The notes under the pieces are model-generated. The model worked only from the letters and a program-made list of their open reading frames with translations. It had not been told where the DNA came from and searched no databases. DNA of 64,000 nucleotides from contig NZ_CP125854.1 in assembly GCF_030169785.1 (NCBI RefSeq), positions 1,550,001 through 1,614,000 on the forward strand, in the 5' to 3' direction. This document shows, one piece after another, positions 18,845-27,757 of this stretch. This DNA is from Bdellovibrio sp. 22V. Its GTDB lineage: Bacteria; Bdellovibrionota; Bdellovibrionia; Bdellovibrionales; Bdellovibrionaceae. Position numbers and translations under genes: made by a program. Within the stretch, counting starts at the first letter, position 1. Each line of letters starts with the position of its first letter.

Positions 18845-19411
18845 CTATTTTTGAGTCACGCGTTCTACGTAGTCACCAGACGCTGTATCGATACGAAGAA
18901 CGTCGCCTTCGTTGATGTGAAGTGGAACGTTCACAACAAGTCCAGTTTCCATTGTTGCAGGCTTCGTCGCGCCCGTCACACGGTCCCCTTTGATACCTGG
19001 ATCTGCTTTAGCCACAGTCAAGTTCACGGCTTTTGGTACGTCACAAGCAACGGCTTTTTCGTTGTAGAACAAGATCACAACTTTAAGATTTTCAGTGAGG
19101 TAGTACTTAGACTCGCCCAAGTCTTCTTCAGACATAGCGATTTGCTCGTAAGACTCTGGAGACATGAAGTTATAGCCGGAGTCGTCCTTGTAAAGGAACG
19201 TCATCTCTTTGTTTTCTACGTTAGGAACTTCAAACTTTTCGCCAGATTTGAAAGTCGATTCCAAATTTTGGCCTGTCAGCATGTTTCTAAGTTTTGTGCG
19301 CGTGAATTGGTTGCCTTTACCTGGCTTAACGTGTTGGAAATCCACGATCACATAGGGCTTGCCCTCGATCATGATTTTAAGACCTTTTTTAAAATCCGAC
19401 GTTTCGTACAT
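18845..19411 (-). CDS. efp: Translation elongation factor P
   Basis: 188 residues from the ATG at 19411, with AAGGAT as ribosome site; the longer frame upstream has none. Three EF-P domains: KOW-like N-terminal (MYETSDFKKGLKIMIEGKPY), the middle OB domain, and the C-terminal OB domain ending GDYVERVTQK. The loop VKPGKGNQF places a lysine at residue 32, the site that is beta-lysylated or otherwise modified in many bacteria. EF-P binds stalled ribosomes and promotes peptide bonds at polyproline stretches; several proline-rich envelope proteins occur in this window. A promoter-like pair lies upstream. Confidence 0.95.
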   Translation of the reverse strand: MYETSDFKKGLKIMIEGKPYVIVDFQHVKPGKGNQFTRTKLRNMLTGQNLESTFKSGEKFEVPNVENKEMTFLYKDDSGYNFMSPESYEQIAMSEEDLGESKYYLTENLKVVILFYNEKAVACDVPKAVNLTVAKADPGIKGDRVTGATKPATMETGLVVNVPLHINEGDVLRIDTASGDYVERVTQK

Positions 19412-19447
19412 GTTTAATCCTTTTAAATTTTTAAATGCAGAGGAGCC

Positions 19448-19477
19448 ATATTGGCCTAAGTGGCTGTATTTGGTCAA
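19448..19477 (-). promoter_or_regulatory. Predicted sigma-70-like promoter of efp
   Basis: On the minus strand TTGACC (19477-19472) and CAATAT (19453-19448) are separated by 18 bp and lie about 35 bp before the efp ATG. GGAGCC and GGCTCC bracket the same region (19442-19490) and could form a weak stem. Confidence 0.5.
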
Positions 19478-19532
19478 CAAGCGGCTCCTTCCGTCCGCTG
19501 GTCGAGGTGCGTTATTTCATATTGCGCCGTGG

Positions 19533-20222
19533 TTATTGGCTCTTCTTGAGCACCCAGATTTGCAGCATGGGCTGGCCAAGGTGGCGGGACCACTTGGGAT
19601 GGATCTGCGCAAGCTCTTCGTTCCCGTAAATGGTCTCGCATTTTTCGATGGAAAAGCCCGCCAGAGCGGCGGCCCGGTCAATCTGCTCCTCCGTGTGCGG
19701 GTGGCTAGTCAGATGGATTTCTTGTTCATCGGGAGTTTTAAAGTGCGCAAGCACGCCTTTCGCAGTTCGCTCCGGATGAATTTCTGAAAGGAAAACCTCG
19801 CCCTGGGGTTTCAGTAAGGACGCCACTTTCTTAAAGTACGCCGAGAGATTTTCGATATGTTCTAAAACCAAACTCGAAACCACGGCGTCAAAAGGAGCGC
19901 CGGGAAATTCCGTCAGTGTCATGAAATCGCCATGCACCAGTTTCACGCGGTTGTCTTCGGGAGGAAATTTTTCGCGCGCCACCTGCAACATACCTTCCGA
20001 GACATCGACACCTAAGATGTGATTTCCTTTCGCCGCCAACTTTTCAGTATTCCGACCTGTGCCACAGCCGATTTCCAGAACGTTCTTGTTACCTAAGTTT
20101 TGCCAATAATTCGCAAAGGACAATTCATCCATCGCGACGGTTGGGTTAGGATACTGATCGTAAAATTTTGACCACGCATTGTAGCCGTCTCGATTGTCTG
20201 TGAGTTTTTTATCTTGAGACAT
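19533..20222 (-). CDS. Class I SAM-dependent methyltransferase
   Basis: 229 residues, soluble. Motif I is VLEIGCGTGRNTEKLAAKG, followed by the acidic motif II GVDVSEGM and motif III-like DAVVSSLVLEHIENL, which define the Rossmann-fold methyltransferase core. The substrate cannot be read from sequence. The N-terminus (DGYNAWSKFYDQYPNP) resembles small-molecule methyltransferases of the UbiE/BioC type. It lies about 120 bp upstream of efp on the same strand; a link to translation or EF-P is not supported by the sequence. Confidence 0.88.
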   Translation of the reverse strand: MSQDKKLTDNRDGYNAWSKFYDQYPNPTVAMDELSFANYWQNLGNKNVLEIGCGTGRNTEKLAAKGNHILGVDVSEGMLQVAREKFPPEDNRVKLVHGDFMTLTEFPGAPFDAVVSSLVLEHIENLSAYFKKVASLLKPQGEVFLSEIHPERTAKGVLAHFKTPDEQEIHLTSHPHTEEQIDRAAALAGFSIEKCETIYGNEELAQIHPKWSRHLGQPMLQIWVLKKSQ

Positions 20223-20448
20223 TTATGACTCCCACGAACTTCGTTAACCAAAAAAACGAAAAGGAGCATAAATTTTGTGAATTTTGCACACGCAAAAAAC
20301 GCAGCGCCACTGCAGGTTTTATCTTAAAAAATCAAGCGGACTAATTCAAGAGTTTCTGTCAAAAAGCTGATCAGAATTCTGTGAATTCTCGCCTTGGCAT
20401 TCTTAAATTTGTTAATAGGTTTGCTCTTTAAGTTCATTTTTAAGGTCC

Positions 20449-20461
20449 TATAATTAGGTCT
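20449..20461 (+). promoter_or_regulatory. TATAAT box immediately before an ATG (possible leaderless start)
   Basis: A perfect TATAAT at 20449-20454 lies only 7 nt before the ATG at 20462. No convincing -35 box sits at the standard spacing (closest is TCTTTA/CTTTAA near 20425-20431). If this box is used, transcription would start at or next to the start codon. The upstream 20223-20448 stretch is otherwise without a recognisable gene. Confidence 0.4.
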
Positions 20462-21385
20462 ATGACACAAACCATCCGACACCTTGTTGCCGTTGTTTTC
20501 ATCTTGAGTTTGTCCTCCGTTGCGCTCGCGGAGTGGAGTTCGAGAAATAGAATGGAACTAGGAATGACCGACAATGCTTTATTGACTGACACAAACAAAG
20601 AGAGCGACTTCTTTTACGTTTTTGGCACGCGAAACACCCTGGATTGGAATCAACATGTTCTGGGGTTGCGCTTGGGTTACAGCGATTACAGTAAAGAAAA
20701 TGCCAACGACGTTCTGTCGTGGGGGCTTTCGGATCGCCTGAAATGTTTCACGGATAAAAATTGTGAAATTGAATTGCGCGGCCAGGAATACGTCTATGGT
20801 GAACCGATGACGACAGATAGTTCTTTCAGTAATTATGGTCTGCGCTTGGCGATGGAAAAGTCGCTGAACCTGCACTTTGCTTCGTCCTTTGATTTGGCGA
20901 CGACCTATGAAGCGAAGAATTACTATTCTTTGGGACGCCTCGATCATGTCCTCAGTGAGGTGGCGACCTTGGGATATGAAGTCAGCCCTGTGCTTTACCT
21001 GGAAGGTATTGGAGAGGCGGGACTCGCTCTATCTTCCGCCAGCGAATACAGTTCTTATTTTTTACAAATTTCAGGAGCCCTTGAATACCAACTCGATGCC
21101 AAATGGGTGTTGAGCGGGGAACTTGGATTTAAACAAACGTCATTCTTGTCGCGTGACCTTACAACAGAAACGCAAGTGACAAGAAAAAATGGACGAGTTG
21201 TCAGTCAGGTGGATACGTCAAAAGAAGCGTACACGAACGTCTTTCTTTACTTCGACGCCACAAGATCTTTGTTTGCAAATGGCTCTGCGGGAGTGTCGCT
21301 GCAAAGTTCGCAGCAGAAATCACGCAGTGGCTATCAAGATTACAATGAATTGGTTCTTGCAGGGAAATTTCTCATTAACTACTAA
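20462..21385 (+). CDS. Exported beta-barrel-like outer-membrane protein
   Basis: 307 residues with a signal peptide (MTQTIRHLVAVVFILSLSSV, cleaved near ALA). The mature part alternates polar and hydrophobic residues in strand-length runs (for example NALLTD, HVLGLRLGYSDY, YLEGIGEAGLALSS) and ends LVLAGKFLINY with a terminal aromatic, as in small outer-membrane barrels. No family is recognised. A gene for a small secreted protein follows after 14 bp and is likely cotranscribed. It may be a porin-like or structural surface protein; the substrate is unknown. Confidence 0.75.
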   Translation: MTQTIRHLVAVVFILSLSSVALAEWSSRNRMELGMTDNALLTDTNKESDFFYVFGTRNTLDWNQHVLGLRLGYSDYSKENANDVLSWGLSDRLKCFTDKNCEIELRGQEYVYGEPMTTDSSFSNYGLRLAMEKSLNLHFASSFDLATTYEAKNYYSLGRLDHVLSEVATLGYEVSPVLYLEGIGEAGLALSSASEYSSYFLQISGALEYQLDAKWVLSGELGFKQTSFLSRDLTTETQVTRKNGRVVSQVDTSKEAYTNVFLYFDATRSLFANGSAGVSLQSSQQKSRSGYQDYNELVLAGKFLINY

Positions 21386-21399
21386 CAAAGGAGTGTTGT

Positions 21400-21897
21400 A
21401 TGAGTAAGAAAGCTCTTCTCTTATTGCTGGTGTGCGCTTTGGCGAGCCCTTTGATGGCGCAAGCTGAAGACGAAATCGCGACAGCGGAAACGCAGATTTC
21501 CGAAGAGGCAACAAAGCCCGACTATGTTTCGCGTCTGAAAGAAAAATACAATCTGACAGACGAGCAGATTCAAGCGATGAAAGACTCTAAAATTTCGGAG
21601 TCGCAGTTCGCGGTTGTTGGAGCCCTGGCGAAAGAGTCCGGCAAGACGGTCGAAGAAATTCTTAAGATGCGTACCGAAGACAAAATGGGCTGGGGCAAGA
21701 TTGCCAAAGAGTTGGGTCTTCATCCAAAAATGATTGGTCAGTCCGTGTCTTCAATGCATCGTCAAGATGATGTGGAGGCGAAAAAAGAAAGAAAGGAAGC
21801 GCGCGAAGCTCGCAAAGAAGAGCGAAAGCAAAAGCGGGAAGATAAAAAACAAGCCCGCAAAGAAGCCCGCTCCCAAAAGAAAAACAAAGATATCTAA
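21400..21897 (+). CDS. Small secreted protein with a highly basic/acidic C-terminal tail
   Basis: 165 residues; AAAGGAG ribosome site, signal peptide ending near LMAQA. A compact helical domain (residues about 40-115: LKEKYNLTDEQIQAMKDS, then GKTVEEILKMR and MGWGKIAKELGLHPKMIGQ) looks like a small three-helix bundle. The last 40 residues are almost only Lys, Arg, Glu, Ala and Gln, and would form a long charged helix. It could bind nucleic acid, lipopolysaccharide or peptidoglycan; none is shown. It probably forms an operon with the barrel protein and ends at a strong terminator. Confidence 0.78.
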   Translation: MSKKALLLLLVCALASPLMAQAEDEIATAETQISEEATKPDYVSRLKEKYNLTDEQIQAMKDSKISESQFAVVGALAKESGKTVEEILKMRTEDKMGWGKIAKELGLHPKMIGQSVSSMHRQDDVEAKKERKEAREARKEERKQKREDKKQARKEARSQKKNKDI

Positions 21898-21899
21898 TA

Positions 21900-21926
21900 A
21901 AAAAGGCTCCCTCGGGAGCCTTTTTA
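21900..21926. terminator. Bidirectional Rho-independent terminator
   Basis: AAAAAGGCTCCC and GGGAGCCTTTTT form a stem around a TC centre, with A and T runs on both sides. It lies between the converging genes ending at 21897 and 21931 and should stop both transcripts. Confidence 0.88.
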
Positions 21927-21930
21927 GTTT

Positions 21931-22761
21931 TTAGCTTTGCATGCGATAATCTTGAATTCTGCGAAGCATCATTTCCAACACTTCCAATTTGCGCTCGCGA
22001 ATCAGCTTCTCGCGAGGTTGCAACGGACGCAGGGGCGTTGCCTCATCAGAATCGTTATAACGCACTTGCAGCGTCTTCATTCGGCGCTGAATTTCAGGAT
22101 GATCGCCAAATTCGATGCGGGTGTCCTTCAAAAGGGCATGCGCTTTTTCCAGGTCGTTACGCACGATAAAGGCGTCAATCAAAGACAACATTCTTTCCAA
22201 AGCTTTGTTGGGCGTGACGGGTGTGGGTTTCACCACCATCTCATCTTGTTTTTCCTGCAAACGCGGCGTCGGAGTCGGCGGATTGTCGAGCAAAACTTCA
22301 GGCAGTTTTGTCATCGCAAAAACGTCTTCATCGTATTCGTCCGCCGTCAAAGATTCTAATTTTTGTACGGCTCTTTGCGCGCTTTTCGAGTTAGGATTGA
22401 GGAATAAAACCATCTTAAAGGCCTTAAGAGCATCCTTCGGATTTTTATTCGCCAACTCCACTTCGGCAAGTAATTGATGCGCTAAAATATTCTCTGGAGC
22501 CAGGGAAGTCGCTTTCTTCAAGGCTTCCAGGGCTTTTCCTAAATGACCGAGATCGCGGAAAATTTTTGCGTAGGTGACAAGTCCGCCGACAAATTGCGGG
22601 TGGCGTTGAACGCCCGCAGTCACAGTTTTCTGCGCTTCTGAGAGCATGCCCATTTCCCTATAAGCCTCCGCCAATGGAGCGAAAACCTGAGAGTTGGGAT
22701 CTTTCTCAAGAATCATTTGGTACTTTTCAACTGTGCTTGCATCTATTTTCATCACTTCCAT
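21931..22761 (-). CDS. TPR-repeat protein
   Basis: 276 residues, no signal peptide. Three to four tetratricopeptide repeats occupy residues about 8-135 (for example VFAPLAEAYREMGMLSEAQK, then LVTYAKIFRDLGHLGKALEA, and LAHQLLAEVELANKNPKDAL with slight variation). A proline-rich linker (PPTPTPRL, KPTPVTPN) leads to a helical C-terminal part. Such repeats mediate protein contacts. It is divergent from ruvCAB across a 70-bp gap. No partner is indicated by context. Confidence 0.85.
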   Translation of the reverse strand: MEVMKIDASTVEKYQMILEKDPNSQVFAPLAEAYREMGMLSEAQKTVTAGVQRHPQFVGGLVTYAKIFRDLGHLGKALEALKKATSLAPENILAHQLLAEVELANKNPKDALKAFKMVLFLNPNSKSAQRAVQKLESLTADEYDEDVFAMTKLPEVLLDNPPTPTPRLQEKQDEMVVKPTPVTPNKALERMLSLIDAFIVRNDLEKAHALLKDTRIEFGDHPEIQRRMKTLQVRYNDSDEATPLRPLQPREKLIRERKLEVLEMMLRRIQDYRMQS

Positions 22762-22832
22762 TAATACTATTTCAGATTCGTTGACTAAGCAATAGCTTCA
22801 GCTTCAAATAAGGGCGACGGATTGGTGTTTTG

Positions 22833-23339
22833 ATGTCATTGACGATTCTCGGGGTCGACCCCGGTTCCCGCATTACAGGTTTTGGAGTTGTTCGAGTTGA
22901 GAACGGCCGGATTGAGCATATCAATCATGGCGTGATCTTGCTGGATGCGGATCAGGCGTTTCCAAAACGCATGATCGAATTGGGATCGGCGTTTCGCGAA
23001 GTGATGGAGAAATACAAACCGCAACAAGTGGTGATTGAAAAAATCTTCTTGGGTAAAAATGCGGACAGCGCTTTCAAACTCGGCCATGCCCGCGGGGTTG
23101 TGATGTACGAAGCCGGCGCTGGTGGAGCTGATGTCCTTGAGTATGCGACACGTGTGGTGAAAAAAGGTGTCACAGGAAATGGCGGAGCCTCCAAAGAAGA
23201 CGTGCAAGCCATTTTGAAGGCGATCCTCAACCTGAAGACCATCAATCGTATTGACGCTTCGGATGCTTTAGCGATGGCTTGTCACCACGCTTTTGAATTG
23301 AAAAAGAAATCTATCCTGCAAAGAGCGGTGAGTTTATGA
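22833..23339 (+). CDS. ruvC: Holliday junction resolvase RuvC
   Basis: 168 residues from the ATG at 22833; a TTG one codon earlier is also in frame. The catalytic acidic residues are in place: Asp in ILGVDPGS, Glu in VVIEKIF, and two Asp in DASDALAMACHHA. RuvC cuts four-way junctions symmetrically after RuvAB branch migration. Its stop overlaps the ruvA start by 4 nt (ATGA), beginning a fully coupled ruvC-ruvA-ruvB operon. Length is normal for the family. Confidence 0.97.
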   Translation: MSLTILGVDPGSRITGFGVVRVENGRIEHINHGVILLDADQAFPKRMIELGSAFREVMEKYKPQQVVIEKIFLGKNADSAFKLGHARGVVMYEAGAGGADVLEYATRVVKKGVTGNGGASKEDVQAILKAILNLKTINRIDASDALAMACHHAFELKKKSILQRAVSL

Positions 23340-23917
23340 TCGGTTATTTACGTGGAAAAATTATTGAAGTTTTGAGCGACTCTGCTTTGCTGGATGTTCA
23401 CGGTGTCGGTTACGAGATCTTTGCATCCGCAAACACCCTGGAAGATCTGCAAACGCTGTTGGGAAAAGATATCATCGTGTGGGTGCATACGCATGTGCGC
23501 GAAGATGCGTTGATGCTTTTTGGTTTTCACTCGAAAGATGAAAAAAATCTTTTTCTTTCTTTGCTTAAAGTGAATGGCGTCGGGCCGAAAATGGCTTTGA
23601 GCATTCTTTCCGGCGGACGTCCCGCGCAGATTCAGGAAATGATCGAAGCTGGAAATGCCAAAGCGCTTTCGGGACTTCCTAAAGTTGGTAAGAAAACGGC
23701 GGAGCAAATTATTCTTACACTCAAAGGAAAACTTGTTTCGATCGAAGAGACAATCAAGTCTAAATCAGAATCGCATACGCAAATCACTTCGGCTTTGCTC
23801 AACTTGGGTTATAAATCGCAATTGGTCGATCAATTCGTGTCTTCTTTGCCGATAGAAATTTCTTTGGAAGAAGGCGTGCGTAAAGGTCTGCAGACATTGT
23901 CTGGGAGCTTGTCATGA
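23336..23917 (+). CDS. ruvA: Holliday junction branch migration protein RuvA
   Basis: 193 residues. N-terminal OB fold ([20 protein letters not shown]), central helix-hairpin-helix region ([19 protein letters not shown] and [20 protein letters not shown]), flexible acidic linker and the small C-terminal domain III that contacts RuvB. The tetramer binds the junction and guides RuvB. It overlaps both neighbours by 4 nt. Confidence 0.97.
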   Translation: MIGYLRGKIIEVLSDSALLDVHGVGYEIFASANTLEDLQTLLGKDIIVWVHTHVREDALMLFGFHSKDEKNLFLSLLKVNGVGPKMALSILSGGRPAQIQEMIEAGNAKALSGLPKVGKKTAEQIILTLKGKLVSIEETIKSKSESHTQITSALLNLGYKSQLVDQFVSSLPIEISLEEGVRKGLQTLSGSLS

Positions 23918-24906
23918 GTCGCATTCTTGAAGGCGATCCGGTTGAAGGCGAAAAGAGTTGGGAAAACGAACTTCGTCCCCAGCACTTCGAAGAATTCCCA
24001 GGGCAGGATGACGTTAAAGAAAAACTAAAAGTCTTTGTGGCTGCGGCAAAACATCGTGGCGAATCCTTGGATCACGTTCTTCTGTGCGGTCCTCCAGGTT
24101 TGGGTAAAACGACGTTATCGAAAATCATCGCCAATGATATGGGTGCGGAGATCAAAATGACTTCGGCTCCCGCAATTGACAAAAAAGGCGACCTTGCCGC
24201 TGTTTTGACGTCGTTGAAACCTCACTCTGTGTTGTTCATTGATGAGATTCATCGTCTTAGCCGTCACGTGGAAGAGTATCTTTACACGGCGATGGAAGAC
24301 TACTACATCGACATCGTCACCGGCGAGGGCCTGGGCGCGCGTTCAATGAAATTTCAATTAGCGCCGTTTACTTTGGTAGGGGCGACGACGCGTGCGGGAT
24401 TGCTCAATCCTCCGTTTCGCGATCGTTTTGGCATTGTCGAGCGTTTGCAGTTTTACGACAAAAGCGCTTTACAAAAAATTCTTCTTCGTTCCGCAGACAT
24501 CTTAAAAGTCAAAATGGATGAAGAGGGTGCGGAAGAGATCGCACGACGTGCGCGCGGAACTCCGCGTGTGGCGAACCGTTTGTTGAAACGCGTGCGCGAC
24601 TATGCGCAGGTCAAAGGCAATGGCACCGTCACGAAAGACATCGCGGTCTATGCTTTGAATCAGTTGGGTGTCGATCAGTTCGGTCTGGATTTGATGGATC
24701 GGAAAATTCTCAGTTTGATCCAAGAAAAATACAACGGTGGCCCTGTGGGTATTGATACTATTGCCGCAGCTTTGAGCGAGGAGCGCGACACTCTTGAGGA
24801 AGTTTACGAGCCTTTCTTGATTCAAGAAGGTTTCATTCAGAAGACGCAGCGAGGCCGCGTAATCACTGAGTTTGCTAAGAATACTATTCTAAACGTGAAT
24901 TCGTAA
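23914..24906 (+). CDS. ruvB: Holliday junction branch migration ATPase RuvB
   Basis: 330 residues with the AAA+ signatures in order: Walker [10 protein letters not shown], Walker [10 protein letters not shown], sensor GATTRAG, arginine finger region PPFRDRFG, and the C-terminal winged-helix DNA-binding domain. The hexamer pumps DNA through the RuvA-bound junction. It starts within the ruvA stop (ATGA) and ends the operon; a compound hairpin follows. Confidence 0.97.
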   Translation: MSRILEGDPVEGEKSWENELRPQHFEEFPGQDDVKEKLKVFVAAAKHRGESLDHVLLCGPPGLGKTTLSKIIANDMGAEIKMTSAPAIDKKGDLAAVLTSLKPHSVLFIDEIHRLSRHVEEYLYTAMEDYYIDIVTGEGLGARSMKFQLAPFTLVGATTRAGLLNPPFRDRFGIVERLQFYDKSALQKILLRSADILKVKMDEEGAEEIARRARGTPRVANRLLKRVRDYAQVKGNGTVTKDIAVYALNQLGVDQFGLDLMDRKILSLIQEKYNGGPVGIDTIAAALSEERDTLEEVYEPFLIQEGFIQKTQRGRVITEFAKNTILNVNS

Positions 24907-24952
24907 TCGCAAACCCGTCCTGTTTTGAGTCTGGTTTAAGAAAAATATTATG

Positions 24953-24996
24953 AGGGCTAAAGAGGTATTGTTACAATATCTCGGGCCCTTTATTTG
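24953..24996 (+). terminator. Compound terminator hairpin after ruvCAB
   Basis: An inner 9-bp stem (GAGGTATTG / CAATATCTC with a TTA loop, 24962-24982) lies within an outer AGGGC / GCCCT stem (24953-24957 and 24985-24989), followed by TTATTTGTTTTC. This fits a two-part intrinsic terminator at the end of ruvB. Confidence 0.65.
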
Positions 24997-25055
24997 TTTT
25001 CAGTCGAAGGGCTTTCAACTCAATTTGAACGTACTATTTTTTGGGAGTGGTTGAT

Positions 25056-26060
25056 ATGGCTTCTAAGCAACCGTTGGTTGTTGAAGTGTTGCGAGGCCCG
25101 GTTGTCGAGAGTCTCCACCAAGTCATGGCTGTTGTGGTCAATGAACTAGGACATGTGAAAGAGTATTGGGGGCATCCGCAGTTTTTAACGATGCCTCGAA
25201 GTGCTATTAAAATGCTTCAAGCTCTTCCGTTGATTGAATCGGGCGCGGCTGAAAAGTTTGGCCTTGATGACAAACATATTGCTTTGGCATGTGCGTCTCA
25301 CCGCGGAGAAAAAGATCATCTTGCCGCGCTCTCGCAGTGGCTGGAAAAAGTCGGAATTAAAGAATCACAATATGTCTGCGCTCCGCATTTGCCTTATGAC
25401 GAAGCCAGTGCTTTGGATATGAACCGTCGTGGTGTCAAGCCCACTGCTCTTTGCAATAACTGCGCTGGTAAGCACGCGGCGATCATCACCACGTGTTTGC
25501 ATTTGGGTGAAGACCCTGCCGGTTATGAAAAGTACGAACATAATGCGCAAAAAAGATTGCGCAAAGTTTTGAGTGAAACCATGAAAGTCGATCACTCGAA
25601 AGTTCCGCACGGTATTGATGGCTGCGGAATTCCGACCTACGCTGTCCCTTTGCAGGCGATGGCTGCAGGCATGTCGACGTTCATTAATTCTAAAGAGGCT
25701 CCGGCCCGAAAAGCCGCTGCCGAGCGTATCTTGCGAGCGGTGCGCAGCTATCCGTTTTACATTTCAGGAAGTGACAATTTCGCCACAGCTGTGATTGAAA
25801 AGACACAGGGACGCGCCATTATCAAGGGTGGCGCCGAAGGTGTTTTTTGTGGTGTTTTGCCTGAAAAGAAAGTCGCCTTCGCAATCAAGGCCTCCGACGG
25901 AGCTGGTCGCGCGGCTCAGGTCGCAGCAGCCACGCTTCTATTGCAATTAGGCGGTCTTACAGAGGCGGAGTTTAAGAGCTTAGCAAAATACACTCAACCT
26001 TCGGTCACAAACTGGAAGGGCGACGTGGTCGGGCAAATGCGCATTGCGAAGGTAGGCTAG
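25056..26060 (+). CDS. L-asparaginase II (Rhizobium etli AnsA-like type)
   Basis: 334 residues from the ATG at 25056 with GGGAG upstream. It has the signature of the serine-hydrolase-like asparaginases unrelated to E. coli AnsA/B: MPRSAIKMLQALPLIESGAA with an SxxK pair (reminiscent of class A beta-lactamases), then CNNCAGKHAA, and HGIDGCGIPTYAVPL. It would hydrolyse asparagine to aspartate and ammonia in the cytoplasm (no signal peptide). It lies 21 bp before lpxC and is probably cotranscribed, though the functions are unrelated. Confidence 0.88.
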   Translation: MASKQPLVVEVLRGPVVESLHQVMAVVVNELGHVKEYWGHPQFLTMPRSAIKMLQALPLIESGAAEKFGLDDKHIALACASHRGEKDHLAALSQWLEKVGIKESQYVCAPHLPYDEASALDMNRRGVKPTALCNNCAGKHAAIITTCLHLGEDPAGYEKYEHNAQKRLRKVLSETMKVDHSKVPHGIDGCGIPTYAVPLQAMAAGMSTFINSKEAPARKAAAERILRAVRSYPFYISGSDNFATAVIEKTQGRAIIKGGAEGVFCGVLPEKKVAFAIKASDGAGRAAQVAAATLLLQLGGLTEAEFKSLAKYTQPSVTNWKGDVVGQMRIAKVG

Positions 26061-26081
26061 TTAGAGTAATGTCTAACTAGT

Positions 26082-26990
26082 ATGTTTTTACAGAAAACGA
26101 TTCGTAAAAAGACAGTTGTTCATGGAATCGGAATTCACTCCGGTGATTCCTGCACATTGACCTTTAAGCCGGCGCCTCCTGATTCCGGTGTTTACTTTAT
26201 CCGCAGCGATCTCCCTGGAAATCCTTCTCTCAAAGTCACAGCGAAGAACGTGCAAGCGACTTCGCACCAGACAACTATTGGCGGAGAATTCTTTTCTGTC
26301 GCAACTATCGAGCACTGTCTTTCGGCATTGTCTGCGTTGCGCATTGATAATTTATTTATCGAACTCGACGGTCCCGAAATTCCCATCGGCGACGGCAGTG
26401 CTCGTGATTTTCTGCAAGCTTTGCTAGCTGTAGGAATCGTCGAGCAAGATCAACCGCGTAAGTATTGCTACATCACTGAGCCGATTTATTTCAGTGAAGG
26501 TGAGAAGCACGCTTACGTCGTTCCTTATCACGGACTGCGTTTAACTGTGACAATCGATTTCCCGAATCCTGTGATCGGCAAACAGACAATCGATCTTGAT
26601 ATCAACGAACAGTCTTTCGGTCGCGACGTTGCTAACGCCAGAACCTTTGGTTTTATGAAGGACGTCGAAGCTTTAAAAGCCCGCGGCCTTGCAAAAGGGG
26701 GAAGCCTCGATAACTGCATCGTTCTTGATGGCGATCAGGTTGTCAACCCTGAAGGCCTGCGCTGGGCGGATGAATTCGTTCGTCACAAAGCTTTGGATGC
26801 TCTCGGCGATTTAGTGACATTGGAAATGCCTTTAATGGGGCACGTAGTCCTTTACAAAGCCGGCCACGACATCATGAACAAACTTGTCAAAAAAATCTGG
26901 GACTCACCAACGAGCTACCGCCACGTCGAACTCGGGGCCGACATCTCCGAAGAAGTCCAACGCTACTCGGGCTGGAGCGTTCCTCTCTAA
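26082..26990 (+). CDS. lpxC: UDP-3-O-acyl-N-acetylglucosamine deacetylase LpxC
   Basis: 302 residues, the usual length. The zinc ligands are present: His in ATIEHCLSALSAL, and His and Asp in EFVRHKALDALGDL. GDGSARDF carries the catalytic glutamate neighbourhood, and NARTFGF the substrate loop. It performs the committed step of lipid A synthesis in the cytoplasm. It follows the asparaginase gene closely and is followed by a long imperfect palindrome rather than a simple terminator. Confidence 0.97.
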   Translation: MFLQKTIRKKTVVHGIGIHSGDSCTLTFKPAPPDSGVYFIRSDLPGNPSLKVTAKNVQATSHQTTIGGEFFSVATIEHCLSALSALRIDNLFIELDGPEIPIGDGSARDFLQALLAVGIVEQDQPRKYCYITEPIYFSEGEKHAYVVPYHGLRLTVTIDFPNPVIGKQTIDLDINEQSFGRDVANARTFGFMKDVEALKARGLAKGGSLDNCIVLDGDQVVNPEGLRWADEFVRHKALDALGDLVTLEMPLMGHVVLYKAGHDIMNKLVKKIWDSPTSYRHVELGADISEEVQRYSGWSVPL

Positions 26991-27013
26991 ATTCATTCTT
27001 CCTCTGAACGACG

Positions 27014-27175
27014 GAACTTCCCGAGGAGCGAAGCTTACCTCTGTCTCCTCGCTACGTCGGCACGCTCATCCATGAGGCTCTGCCGCCATCGCCCGCTGGC
27101 GCGGTCGAACGCATCACGCTTGGCGGAGGCCGACTTCGGAGAAGACAGAGGTAAGCTCCGCTCCTCAGGAAATTC
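27014..27175. repeat. Long imperfect palindrome A (162 bp) after lpxC
   Basis: The 319-bp gap between lpxC and the gene at 27310 contains two 37-bp arms, 27014-27050 and 27139-27175, that match in inverted orientation at 33 of 37 positions. The core GCTTACCTCTGTC is perfect. After a one-base shift TCGGC also pairs, and the 80-bp centre is GC-rich. It has no T tract. A 77-codon frame running through it is not credible as a gene. From 27176 to 27309 I see only a weak AT-rich promoter region for the next gene. Confidence 0.8.
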
Positions 27176-27309
27176 TCGTAGGGGTTATAAGCAGAAAGAT
27201 CTTTTGAGGGCTTCTAAAAAAATATATCCTGTTTCATTGGTGAAAACATGGTTCTGTTTTATGGTCTTGTATGCAGACTCAGGTTATGTGAAACTTGGTA
27301 AATAGGAAT

Positions 27310-27687
27310 ATGGACTTCATTGCTAGTATTGTTTTTGAGTTTTTTGTTGAGATAATTATTCAGGTTCTTTTTGAACTCGGTTTTCATAGTATTGCGGAAA
27401 CATTTAAAAGAAAACCGAACCCTTTTGTTGCCCTTATTGGTTATGCCGTCGTCGGCGCCATTTGTGGTGGTCTCAGTTTGTTAATCGTTCGAAATCATTT
27501 TGTGAATGAGGGCTCTTTAAGAGTGGCGAACCTAATTCTAACTCCATTGATTGTGGGTGCATTAGTTTCGATTCTTGGTGCTCGTCGTGCGAAAAAAGGT
27601 ATGGAACTGATTCGTCTAGACAAGTTTAGTTACGGATATATTTTTGCGTTCGCAATGGCCCTTGTCCGATACTTTTTTGCGTCTTAG
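27310..27687 (+). CDS. Small membrane protein of unknown function
   Basis: 125 residues from the ATG at 27310 (an AGGA lies only 2 nt upstream, so translation may be weak; a TTG at 27295 is an alternative). Three or four hydrophobic segments: an N-terminal amphipathic stretch (FIASIVFEFFVEIIIQVLF), a clear helix at ALIGYAVVGAICGGLSLLIV, another at LTPLIVGALVSILGA, and a C-terminal one. A basic RRAKKG turn should be cytoplasmic. No family recognised. It sits between two long palindromes. Confidence 0.65.
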   Translation: MDFIASIVFEFFVEIIIQVLFELGFHSIAETFKRKPNPFVALIGYAVVGAICGGLSLLIVRNHFVNEGSLRVANLILTPLIVGALVSILGARRAKKGMELIRLDKFSYGYIFAFAMALVRYFFAS

Positions 27688-27757
27688 GCCGCAAACGCTT
27701 TAACGAGGATCGTTGTTTTTTTGATTTTCAATCTATGTTCATGGGAAAGATTCCGTC

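Noticed and set aside
27072-27305. 77-codon plus-strand frame inside palindrome A
   Set aside because: It follows from GC-rich palindromic DNA, has no ribosome site, and the composition is Arg/Ala-rich nonsense.
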